This document shows, piece by piece, positions 8,962 through 16,145 of a stretch of DNA of 64,000 nt. The DNA lies in the NCBI GenBank assembly GCA_038229715.1, contig JBBROD010000016.1, forward strand, positions 3,096-67,095, in the 5' to 3' direction. Made by a program: the position numbers and the translations under genes. The notes under the pieces were generated by a model. It did no database searches. It saw only the letters and a program-made list of their open reading frames with translations, and was not told where the DNA came from. Position 1 is the stretch's first letter; each line of letters starts with the position of its first letter. This DNA is from JANMES01 sp038229715 (GTDB lineage: Bacteria; Planctomycetota; Phycisphaerae; Tepidisphaerales; Tepidisphaeraceae).

Positions 8962-9560
8962 GGTTTTTTCCCGTCCGGTTTCACGATCGCGCATCCCACC
9001 GCCCGAGTGAACCTCGGCTCGACCGCTTTGCCCGCCAACACGTCGTCCAGCACGTCCTGCAGATCATGCGTACTCGCAGCGAATCGCTTTTTGCCCAGCG
9101 ACGCGTACTGATCGTCGATCCGCCCGCGGTAGACGAGCGACCCATCCGCCAGCACGACCGCCGCCTCCAGCGTCATCGTCGCGCCGACGGCGTTAGCGAT
9201 CGAGCAATCGGCATCGACCACCGCCGGCGGGGCGATCGCAAACGCTTTAACGTGCTTCTCCGCAGCGGCAGGGGTTACGTCCGCCCCGGAATAGATCACC
9301 ACAAACATCACGCTCTGGCGGCTGTACGCTTTCGCCAGCCGATTGATTTCCGGGACGTACCCGTTTGAAACCGGGCACTCGATCCCGACGAACAGCAGTA
9401 CGGTTGCCTTGGATTTCGGGTCCGGCAGGCGATGCTCGACGTTCGCCAGATCGCGGACGGTTCGTTCCGCGAGCCCCGCCGAACGAGTCGCCGGCCCCGC
9501 TGCCAGCGATAGCAGGATCAGCGCCAAAAAGCCGAATTGGTTCACCGATGGTAGCCGCAT
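8958..9560 (-). CDS. Exported thioredoxin-fold (redoxin) protein
   Basis: A 200-residue periplasmic thioredoxin-like protein. ATG 9560 gives a clear signal peptide (MRLPSVNQFGFLALILLSLAAGPATRSAG); the longer frame to 9668 has no export signal and crosses the promoter gap. The fold is indicated by VLLFVGIECPVSN, with one cysteine at the usual peroxidatic/resolving position, and FVVIYSGADVT. A classic CxxC is absent, so it is closer to AhpC/TSA redoxins than to disulfide reductases. It is coupled by an ATGA overlap to the cytochrome/monooxygenase gene, suggesting the pair acts together, for example in redox or metal maturation; that is inference. Confidence 0.78.
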   Translation of the reverse strand: MRLPSVNQFGFLALILLSLAAGPATRSAGLAERTVRDLANVEHRLPDPKSKATVLLFVGIECPVSNGYVPEINRLAKAYSRQSVMFVVIYSGADVTPAAAEKHVKAFAIAPPAVVDADCSIANAVGATMTLEAAVVLADGSLVYRGRIDDQYASLGKKRFAASTHDLQDVLDDVLAGKAVEPRFTRAVGCAIVKPDGKKP

Positions 9561-9603
9561 CGTGTCATCCCGATTGTGCGATCGAACCGCCGCAAAGTTA
9601 CAC

Positions 9604-9620
9604 CCTTTGTGTTCCAAAGG
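9604..9620. promoter_or_regulatory. Possible operator palindrome in divergent promoter gap
   Basis: CCTTTG-tgttc-CAAAGG is a short perfect inverted repeat in the 101-base gap between the divergent redoxin start (9560) and regulator start (9662). It also contains AAAGGAG, so it could be chance. It is a candidate autoregulatory site for the winged-helix protein only by position. Confidence 0.25.
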
Positions 9621-9661
9621 AGTTTTCAAGTCTCGGGCGGCATTCGTCCGATAAATTCCGC

Positions 9662-10048
9662 ATGTCACCTGAAAACCTTATCGCCAATCCCGGCCGACTC
9701 AAGATTCTAACCGCGCTCGCCGTCGATAGTCGGCAGGAATTCGTCAATCTGCGTCGTCAGACCAAGCTGACCGACGGCAACCTCGCCAGCCATGCCCGTC
9801 GCCTGCAGTCTGCGGGTTTCATCGCGATCGACAAGCAAATCCGCGACGGCAAGCCCGTCACCAGCCTGGCGCTGACCACCGAAGGCCGGTCCGCGCTCGA
9901 AAGCCACGTCCGCCGCCTGATGGCGGCGATCAGTCAGCGTCGCGTGATGACTGACGCGCCGGTCGCACCGGTATCACAAGTGACGATGTCCCTCGCATCG
10001 CCCGTCGTGGACGATCGCCCGCATACTGAAGACACGTGGGTGGATTGA
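9662..10048 (+). CDS. Winged-helix transcriptional regulator (HTH_34 type)
   Basis: A 128-residue protein. Residues 5-95 match the winged-helix pattern of the HTH_34/MarR-like family: NPGRLKILTALAV, the recognition region KLTDGNLASHARRLQSAGFI, and a wing with KPVTSLALTTEGRSALESH. The last 30 residues are low complexity. ATG 9662 is preferred because similarity starts there; the same frame is open further upstream without a plausible domain. It is divergent from the redoxin-cytochrome pair with about 100 bases between starts, a usual arrangement for a regulator controlling its neighbour. Confidence 0.85.
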   Translation: MSPENLIANPGRLKILTALAVDSRQEFVNLRRQTKLTDGNLASHARRLQSAGFIAIDKQIRDGKPVTSLALTTEGRSALESHVRRLMAAISQRRVMTDAPVAPVSQVTMSLASPVVDDRPHTEDTWVD

Positions 10049-10090
10049 ACGATTCGCTTCGCTGACAAATCTGAAAACCGTACGCACCCT

Positions 10091-10125
10091 GGGCTTGCCA
10101 CTTAAGTGGCAAGCCCGGTTTGTTT
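10091..10125. terminator. Hairpin terminator-like structure after the regulator gene
   Basis: A perfect 26-base palindrome built on GGGCTTGCCACTT and its complement, followed by GGTTTGTTT. The T-tract is weak but position fits transcription end of the regulator. The remaining sequence to 10332 is GC-rich with small palindromes and no recognisable gene. Confidence 0.5.
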
Positions 10126-10332
10126 CCCTCCCAACCGCTGCTTCCCCCGTCACGCTTCATTAGCAACACGCGCAAAACACAAAAACTGAATTTTTATTTG
10201 CAGATTCGCTAAGCAACTCGCCGGCCCCGCGCCGGCGTTGCGCGCCCGCCTCGCCGGGCGCGCAGCACCACCCGCAACCATGAACGGGTCGCATCGGACG
10301 ACCCACTCCTTGGTCCTCAGCCGGAGCGTGCG

Positions 10333-12012
10333 ATGGCTTTTCAACTTCAGGCACTTTCGATCTCCCCCGATCGCCTCAACGCGGCGATCAACCAACTGCA
10401 GTGCGATCGCCCGCGATTCCGCCGGCTGTGGGCGTATTACGCCAACCCGATGCGCACGTTCGACAACCTCTCTGACGACAAGCCCTACCGTCAATCGCAA
10501 GAATGGGGCTTGCCCGCCCGCATCACCGGATTCCGCAGCGGGGAGGACGTGAGCAACTCCCTCCGCGTGGAAGACATCGCCCGCAAGGAAGTGGTGATCG
10601 AGAACGATATCGCCTGGCGCGTCGAGACGATGGTGGAGTATTTGTTCGGCAAGCCATTGGTGATCGCGTCGGCTGCGCCGGATGCGAATCGTCGCGAAGC
10701 GATCACCGAGTTGCTTCGCCAAATCATCGCCGCCAATGGCGGGATGATTTTCCTGCAGCAGCTTTCGCAGCTGGCCAGCGTGTACGGGTTTGTTGACGTG
10801 CTGGTGAAGCTCGATCTTTGCAAGCTGCACGCGACGCCCCGCGAACTCGCAAGCGATCAACAATCCCCCTGCGGCGACACGCAATCGCTCGGCCGAGCGC
10901 CGGCCGATTCAACCAACGATCCCGCCGAGGCGATGCGCCCTGAAGCGTCGCCTCCCACAATGCAGCCGTCCGTGCCGGACGCAACCGATTCCGTCTCAAC
11001 GCCATCAACCCGCTCTACAGCAGCCCTCGATTTCGCGGCGCTGGCGAGGCTGATTCGCTTCGAGACGATCGAACCGGCACGGGCGCTGCCTCTTTTGGCG
11101 CAGGACGACTATCGCGTCGTGGAAGCGTACGGACAGGTGTTTGAGATGATGACCTGCGCCAAACCTTCCGATCCCGTCACGCAGCAGTCGGCTTGGCTCG
11201 ATCGCCTCTACAGCGCTGCTAAAAATGCGCTGCGTCCTCCCCTCATCTCGTTCAACAGCACCAGCGGTTTGCGCAAAGTGCAAGTTGTTGAACTCCTTAC
11301 GCCCGATGCCTGGCAGCGCTACGAGGACGGAAAGCTGATCGCCACGGGCAAAAACTCGCTCGGGCAAATTCCGCTGGTGCACATCCAGAACATCGCGCTC
11401 CCGTTCGAGTTCGCCGGCGTAAGCGATGTCGAGCCGCTCATCCCGCTTCAGGACGAGCTGAACACGCGCCTCAGCGATCGCGCCCACCGCATCACGCTGC
11501 AATGCTTCAAAATGTACCTCGGTAAAGGGATCGAGAACTTCACCGACATGCCCGTCACGCCCGGCCGAATGTGGTCGACCGATAACACCGAAGCCGACGT
11601 CATCGAGTTCGGCGGTGATTCGTCCAACCCGTCGGAGGATACGCACATCGGCGAAATCCGCGAAGCCCTGGACAAAACCAGCGGCGTGAGCCCCGTCGCC
11701 AGCGGAGGTGTGAAAAACAAGCTCGGCCATCTCACCAGCGCAGCCGCCCTTCGCGTCACCATGCAATCGCTGCTGAGCAAGACGGAAAAAAAGCGCATCA
11801 CGTTCAACCTCGCCATCAGCCGTTTGTGCGAATTGTCTCTCGCCTGGCTCGATGCCGCCGGCGTGTTCCACACCACGCCCGAAGAACGCCAGATCGAACT
11901 CCACTGGGCCAACCCGCTGCCGCTGAGCGATCAGGACGAGCTCGACGAAGCCAAAGCCAAGCTCGAGATCGGCGTGCCGAGGGAAATCGTGCTGCGGGAG
12001 TTGGGTTATTAA
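10333..12012 (+). CDS. Phage portal-like protein
   Basis: A 559-residue protein with the features of an SPP1-gp6-like portal: N-terminal RLWAYYANPMRTFDN, an EVVIENDIAWRVETMVEYLFGKPLVI segment, the LGQIPLVHIQNIALPFEFAGVSDVEPLIPLQDELNTRLSDRAHRI core that resembles the portal wing/stem region, and a C-terminal helical part. Portal proteins form the dodecameric DNA channel at a capsid vertex. Residues about 178-240 are a Ser/Pro/Thr-rich insert with an imperfect GAGGCGA...TCGCCTC palindrome at DNA level, likely a later insertion or linker. It opens a short phage-derived cassette. No terminase is upstream. Family assignment rests on pattern memory. Confidence 0.72.
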   Translation: MAFQLQALSISPDRLNAAINQLQCDRPRFRRLWAYYANPMRTFDNLSDDKPYRQSQEWGLPARITGFRSGEDVSNSLRVEDIARKEVVIENDIAWRVETMVEYLFGKPLVIASAAPDANRREAITELLRQIIAANGGMIFLQQLSQLASVYGFVDVLVKLDLCKLHATPRELASDQQSPCGDTQSLGRAPADSTNDPAEAMRPEASPPTMQPSVPDATDSVSTPSTRSTAALDFAALARLIRFETIEPARALPLLAQDDYRVVEAYGQVFEMMTCAKPSDPVTQQSAWLDRLYSAAKNALRPPLISFNSTSGLRKVQVVELLTPDAWQRYEDGKLIATGKNSLGQIPLVHIQNIALPFEFAGVSDVEPLIPLQDELNTRLSDRAHRITLQCFKMYLGKGIENFTDMPVTPGRMWSTDNTEADVIEFGGDSSNPSEDTHIGEIREALDKTSGVSPVASGGVKNKLGHLTSAAALRVTMQSLLSKTEKKRITFNLAISRLCELSLAWLDAAGVFHTTPEERQIELHWANPLPLSDQDELDEAKAKLEIGVPREIVLRELGY

Positions 12013-12019
12013 CCAAAAA

Positions 12020-12091
12020 GGACTGAGGGCCGAGGACTGAGGACTGAGTGAAGAATCGCTCAGACCTCGCTCCTCACTCGGCCCTCAGTCC
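12020..12091. repeat. Palindromic element between portal and next gene
   Basis: Perfect 15-base arms GGACTGAGGGCCGAG and complement enclose a purine-rich loop. It begins 7 bases after the portal stop. A probable intergenic mobile palindrome that separates the transcripts of the cassette. Confidence 0.85.
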
Positions 12092-12113
12092 TGACAAAAG
12101 AAAGGAGGTTCCC

Positions 12114-12305
12114 ATGTCCGAGACCATCGATTCCACTGCGAGCACCGTCGAGACGTTCGACGCCCCGCCGCCGTCGCCGATGCCGTTGCAGTCGCCGGGG
12201 GACGCGGCGCGATCGCGATTGCTCGAACTCGCGAGCGAGTTGCGTCGTTCCCACAACCGGCGATTGCTGGTTGAGTATCTGCGAGTGCGACGCGCGCTCC
12301 GCTAA
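12114..12305 (+). CDS. Small hypothetical protein in phage cassette
   Basis: A 63-residue protein preceded by a strong ribosome-binding site (AAAGGAGGTT, 12101-12110), which fixes ATG 12114. The N-terminal half is Ser/Thr/Pro-rich and acidic; the C-terminal half is a basic amphipathic helix (RSRLLELASELRRSHNRRLL). Not recognised. Its place between portal and capsid genes is where phages often carry scaffolding or head-assembly factors, but it is too short for a normal scaffold. Confidence 0.6.
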   Translation: MSETIDSTASTVETFDAPPPSPMPLQSPGDAARSRLLELASELRRSHNRRLLVEYLRVRRALR

Positions 12306-12410
12306 CGAGCGTTCAACAGGGATCTTCGATCCCTCGCGACACGCACTGTCGGTTGCATTTTCTTCATCGTTTATCGTTCCTACTTCATCGTTTCTTCCAA
12401 GGAGTTACCC

Positions 12411-13553
12411 ATGCCATTTTCTGGAAAAGCCACTTACACCGCCGGCGCGACGCTTCCCGAGATCGCCGAAGACGTGTCCGACCTCGTCGCGATCAGTTCT
12501 CCGCACGAAACCCCGCTGCTCGACGCACTCGGCGATCCGGCCCGCCCGGCTCGCGCGACCGTTCACGAGTGGCTCGAGGACACGCTGCTCCCCAACACCA
12601 CCACGCTCGGCGCTAACAGCTTTACCGACGCATTGACCGACACCAGCGTTGTCGTCGCTGATGGCACGATCTTCCGCGTCGGCGATCAGGTTCGCCCTGA
12701 CGGGTCCGGCGAAGTGCTGCTGGTCACCGCGATCAGCGGCAATACGCTGACGATCGTCCGCGGGTACGGCTCGACGACGGCTGAGAATCTTTCCGACAAC
12801 GCGGGTGTTTCGATTCTCGGCAACGCCGCGCTGGAAGGCGCCGACGCGGCCGACGCACGATTCACATCGCGCTCGCGTCGTAGCAACTTCACGCAGATCT
12901 TCGCCGCTACCGTCGAAGTCAGCGGGAGCGAACTGGCGGTCCGGCAACTGGGCGTGGCCGACGAGTTGGATTACCAGAAGCAGCAGCGCACCCGCGAGCT
13001 GATGCGCGACCTGGAGAACTCCGTCCTCAACGGCCGCGCCCCCGCCGCCAACCCGGAGGGAAGCAGCACGGTGCGTCGCACCATGCGCGGTATTCTCGCG
13101 TCGATCAGCACCAACCGCTTCGCGCCCGGGAGCGACAATTTCCCGACCAGTTCGACGTTGGTCGAAGCGCAGTTGAACGAAGCGCTTCGCCGCATTTGGA
13201 AGACCAGCAACGGCAACATCGACTTGATCGTGGTCGGCGGGGCCGAGAAACGCTCGATCAACGAGTTCGTCGCCAGCAGCCGGCGATTCACCAGCCAGAC
13301 CGACAGCTTCCGCGACCTGGTGAGCACGTACGAGAGCGATTTCGGCGTCTGCCGGATCGTCCTCAGCCGGTACATGCCGGCCGGAAAAGTGCTGCTGCTC
13401 GACAGCAGCCGCGTCGAGGTCATGCCGCTCAGCGGGCGCAGCTTCCACTACAAGCCGCTGGCCGTGACGGGAGACAAAGAGTCCGGCCAGGTCATCGGCG
13501 AGTACACGCTTGAGTTCCGCAACGAGTCGGCCCACGGGTTGATTCAGTTGTAG
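12411..13553 (+). CDS. Major capsid-like protein (SU10/DUF5309 type)
   Basis: A 380-residue protein that resembles the SU10-like/DUF5309 major capsid family: N-terminal TLPEIAEDVSDLVAISSPHETPLLDALG, the H-E-W-x-D element RATVHEWLEDTLLPN, a beta-rich domain with DGTIFRVGDQVRPDGSGEVLLV, the spine-helix region LDYQKQQRTRELMRDLENSVLNG and a C-terminal domain with KVLLLDSSRVEVMPLSGRSFHYKPL. ATG 12411 follows AAGGAG at about 12400. It would form a HK97-type shell with the portal. No capsid protease or scaffold is adjacent. Other capsid subfamilies cannot be excluded. Confidence 0.72.
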   Translation: MPFSGKATYTAGATLPEIAEDVSDLVAISSPHETPLLDALGDPARPARATVHEWLEDTLLPNTTTLGANSFTDALTDTSVVVADGTIFRVGDQVRPDGSGEVLLVTAISGNTLTIVRGYGSTTAENLSDNAGVSILGNAALEGADAADARFTSRSRRSNFTQIFAATVEVSGSELAVRQLGVADELDYQKQQRTRELMRDLENSVLNGRAPAANPEGSSTVRRTMRGILASISTNRFAPGSDNFPTSSTLVEAQLNEALRRIWKTSNGNIDLIVVGGAEKRSINEFVASSRRFTSQTDSFRDLVSTYESDFGVCRIVLSRYMPAGKVLLLDSSRVEVMPLSGRSFHYKPLAVTGDKESGQVIGEYTLEFRNESAHGLIQL

Positions 13554-13561
13554 CCTCGCTC

Positions 13562-13729
13562 CCTCTTCCCAGCGGGGAGAGGGCTGGGGTGAGGGGAGAG
13601 ACGTAAGACGCCGAACGATGAAGTTTCGCAAAGGGTCGCTCTTAGTGGAGTGATCCGCGAAGCAACGCCATTCACCGCCGAGCGTTTCACCCCTCACCCA
13701 GCCTCTCCCCTGCGGGACGAGTCGCCGGA
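13562..13729. repeat. Palindromic element, family D copy 1
   Basis: Arms TCCCAGCGGGGAGAGGGCTG and complement bracket a 75-base loop. The same arms occur inside dnaX at 33556-33728. It fills the gap after the capsid gene. Confidence 0.85.
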
Positions 13730-13752
13730 AGCATTTTTTCAGAGGATTTATC

Positions 13753-14748
13753 ATGTCTACAGGCAATCTGCGGTTTTGTTTGGTGATGGTCGTCCTCCTC
13801 ATGCTGCTCGCGACGCGCGTGTACGCCGAGCCGGTCGGCCAGATCACCGTCGGCGGGACGACGTATGTCATCGTCCCGCTGACCGACGCGAGCAAGCCGG
13901 CGGCGCGGTTCAAGCTCGGCGGGAAGACGTACGCGCTGGTCGCCGCGCCGCCGGCGGTGAAGCCGACGACCGCGCCCGCGTCACAGCCCGCGACACAACC
14001 GGCAGCCAAGTCGACGAGCCGCCCCAGCCGCGTCACCACCAGCGTGCCAGCGGACGTCACGCTCACGCCCGCCGCTAAACTTTCGATCGAACCCGGCAAA
14101 GTGTACGAGCGCCTGTCACTCACCGGCACGCAGACGATCACGCTGGCGGCCGGGCAGGCGGTCACGTTCCGCCACTGCCGGATCGACGGCGGCGGGAATC
14201 CGTACGGCTTTCGCTGCGATCAAAACGCCGGCCGGCTGATCATCGAGCAGTGCGAAATCTTCAACGTCTCTAGCGCTGCTCTCTACGGGCGCAACTTTGA
14301 TTGCCTGAGCAGTTACCTCCATCGCAGCGCCGGCGATGGGTTCAAGCCGATCGAAAACGCGCTCATCCAAGGCAACTACGTCGCCGAGCTGGGATGGCAA
14401 TCCCCAACTGCCCACGCCGACGGCGTGCAAATCCGCGGCGGGCGGAATATCCGCATCACCGGTAATTTCTTCGACTTGCCCAACGACCTGCCCGACTGCC
14501 ACGCCAACTCCGCGCTGTTCCTGCAACTGAGCGCCCGCGACGTAACGTTCGACGGCAACTTTTGTCTCGGCGGGAACTTCCCCGTGCACGCCTACGCCGA
14601 CGACGGCGGCGGGCGGAACGTGAACATCCACCGCAACACATTCTACACCGGCAGCGCGCGGTACGGCTTTGGATCGATCGGCAAAGACGTCGTCTGGACC
14701 GACAACATCGACGAAACCGGAAAAGCTGTTCGCCCCGGCGACAAGTGA
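13753..14748 (+). CDS. Exported right-handed beta-helix protein
   Basis: A 331-residue secreted protein: signal peptide (LVMVVLLMLLATRVYA), two short VGGTTYVIVPL / LGGKTYALVAA repeats, a Pro/Thr/Ala linker near 74-103, then a parallel beta-helix domain (FRHCRIDGGGNPYGFRCDQN, IIEQCEIFNVSSAALYGRN, HADGVQIRGGRNIRITGNFF, NVNIHRNTFYTGSARYGF). Similar folds occur in pectate lyases and tail spikes. The Sec signal argues against a virion tail protein assembled in the cytoplasm. It lies between capsid and holin-like genes, on the same strand, after a family D palindrome. Enzyme activity cannot be assigned. Confidence 0.8.
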   Translation: MSTGNLRFCLVMVVLLMLLATRVYAEPVGQITVGGTTYVIVPLTDASKPAARFKLGGKTYALVAAPPAVKPTTAPASQPATQPAAKSTSRPSRVTTSVPADVTLTPAAKLSIEPGKVYERLSLTGTQTITLAAGQAVTFRHCRIDGGGNPYGFRCDQNAGRLIIEQCEIFNVSSAALYGRNFDCLSSYLHRSAGDGFKPIENALIQGNYVAELGWQSPTAHADGVQIRGGRNIRITGNFFDLPNDLPDCHANSALFLQLSARDVTFDGNFCLGGNFPVHAYADDGGGRNVNIHRNTFYTGSARYGFGSIGKDVVWTDNIDETGKAVRPGDK

Positions 14749-14782
14749 TGCGGACTCGATTTAATTCTCGCTCATCCAACAC

Positions 14783-14817
14783 CGTCATTCCGAGGTACGC
14801 CGAGGAATCTCGATCTG
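14783..14817. repeat. Half copy of family B palindrome
   Basis: CGTCATTCCGAGGTACGCCG followed by AGGAATCTCGATCT matches one arm of the family B elements (compare 5222-5394); the second arm is missing. It lies in the gap between the beta-helix and holin-like genes. Confidence 0.7.
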
Positions 14818-14923
14818 CGTCGGGCGGCGCGGGAATTAAATCAACTCAGTGTGATTCCTGCGCCTGCCCCACCGTGACCGGCATCGACCTCAGTCGATCC
14901 CCCATTCAGAAAGGACAACCTTC

Positions 14924-15181
14924 ATGGACCTCACGCAAATCCCCGGTTTCACGCAGCTCGCCAACCTCGGCGTCGCGGGGCTGATGGGCCTGATGTGGTT
15001 CTGGGAACGCAAGCTCAGCGGCACGCGCGAGCAGCAGCTGGACGAAGCCCACGCCCGCATCCTAAGCGATCACGTGCAGCTCGATCAGCTCATCGCCGTC
15101 GTCCGTAGCAACAGCGACGCGATGAGCAAACTCACCGCGACGCAGGAACAACTCATTCGCACGATTGGAGGCAGCAAATGA
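14924..15181 (+). CDS. Holin-like small membrane protein (BhlA/UviB style)
   Basis: An 85-residue protein with one N-terminal membrane segment (LANLGVAGLMGLMWFW) and a charged C-terminal coiled-coil region (REQQLDEAHARILSDHVQLDQLIAVV). The layout (short N-terminus, one membrane helix, basic turn, long amphipathic helix) is that of BhlA/UviB-type holin-like proteins. An AAAGGAC site precedes ATG. Its stop overlaps the next start by 4 bases (ATGA), so it is coupled to the following lipoprotein gene, like holin-spanin gene pairs. Confidence 0.6.
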   Translation: MDLTQIPGFTQLANLGVAGLMGLMWFWERKLSGTREQQLDEAHARILSDHVQLDQLIAVVRSNSDAMSKLTATQEQLIRTIGGSK

Positions 15182-15687
15182 AAACGTCACGTCTATCACG
15201 CGCCGCCGGCCTGTGTCGCTGGATTTGCATGTTCGGTAAATCGCGATTCGCTGACGCACCACGTCGTCGCGCACGGGCCAGAGGACCGTGGTACGGGGCG
15301 GCGGTTTTGGCACTCGGCCTTACCGGCTGCGCGCCGTATGCGCAGGTGCAGATCGACCTGCTCGATCACAGCCGGCAGGGAATCGTTAACGCCAAGGCCA
15401 CGCAATCGTCGTTCGCGGCGGCGGTCGATCAACTGCACGCGCTACGTCGCAAGCAGCTCGATACCGCCTTCGACGCCGACGTCCGCGAGCAGCCCGCGGT
15501 CGACGCTGAATGGATCATCGAGCACCGCCGGGCGTACGCCGCCGCGCTGGAGGCAATGGCGCAGCAGCAACTGGCCGACCACCAGACCGCCGACACCGCG
15601 CAGCGGAACCTCGATGCGATCGACCAGGCGCTGGCGCAGATCCGCAGTCTCCAGTCCGTCCCCCTGTCGTGGTTCGGCTCGAAATAA
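15178..15687 (+). CDS. Lipoprotein, possible spanin-like outer-membrane subunit
   Basis: A 169-residue protein with a late lipobox (LALGLTGC, Cys at residue 51) and a helical, Gln/Ala-rich mature part that looks like a coiled coil. In a phage lysis block a lipoprotein next to a holin is often an o-spanin (Rz1), but this one is longer, so the call is tentative. The 40 residues before the hydrophobic core are unusually long for a signal peptide and contain ARARGPWYG, encoded by a family C palindrome core at 15272-15294: the element seems to have entered the n-region in frame. ATGA overlap with the holin-like gene. Confidence 0.55.
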   Translation: MKTSRLSRAAGLCRWICMFGKSRFADAPRRRARARGPWYGAAVLALGLTGCAPYAQVQIDLLDHSRQGIVNAKATQSSFAAAVDQLHALRRKQLDTAFDADVREQPAVDAEWIIEHRRAYAAALEAMAQQQLADHQTADTAQRNLDAIDQALAQIRSLQSVPLSWFGSK

Positions 15688-15689
15688 AT

Positions 15690-15750
15690 GTAGGGCGGGA
15701 TAGCAATCCCGCCTTCTTCACCCCTCGGCGGGACTGCTGTCCCGCCCTAC
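15690..15750. repeat. Palindromic element, family F
   Basis: Arms of 24 bases (GTAGGGCGGGATAGCAATCC... and complement, two mismatches), each arm itself partly palindromic, between the lipoprotein stop and the next small gene. Confidence 0.88.
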
Positions 15751-15761
15751 CGGAGACCGCC

Positions 15762-16016
15762 ATGCAATCCACTGAATTCCACCAACACGTGCAATCCGCA
15801 ATCCGCGAGGAATGGACCGCCTTCGCCGCCCGCCACCCGCACTTGGCGGCCGCGGTGGACGAAAGTTTCTGGACCGACGCCGCCGCCGACTCGATCAGCG
15901 ACGACCCGGCCTTCCACGCCGCGATCGCCAACGCCCAAACCCTCGGCACGCTCATGGAACAAGGCCCGGCGATCGTCCGCGATTTCGTCCAGCGGTGGCT
16001 GAAACGGCTTGGATAA
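15762..16016 (+). CDS. Small hypothetical protein at end of phage cassette
   Basis: An 84-residue acidic helical protein (MQSTEFHQHVQSAIREEWTA start) with no signal peptide, membrane segment or recognised motif. The start is preceded by GGAGACC. It closes the same-strand run begun by the portal gene. It may be a cassette member or an unrelated host gene. Confidence 0.55.
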   Translation: MQSTEFHQHVQSAIREEWTAFAARHPHLAAAVDESFWTDAAADSISDDPAFHAAIANAQTLGTLMEQGPAIVRDFVQRWLKRLG

Positions 16017-16029
16017 CGCCAATCCTCCG

Positions 16030-16100
16030 GTTAGCTGTCCCGCTTGCGGGGCGCGTTGGGTCCGTCGAGCGGTTCGCGCCCCGCAAGCGGGGCGGCTAAC
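16030..16100. repeat. Palindromic element, family G
   Basis: Near-perfect arms based on GTTAGCTGTCCCGCTTGCGG and complement, in the gap before argH. Confidence 0.85.
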
Positions 16101-16145
16101 GGGGACGATGCCCCACACAGATCGATCGGCTACAATCTCAAACCT

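Noticed and set aside
12405..14165. Long minus-strand open frame of 586 codons opposite the capsid and beta-helix genes
   Set aside because: It is antisense to two well-supported genes, has no recognisable domain and runs through a palindrome; long shadow frames are expected at this GC content.
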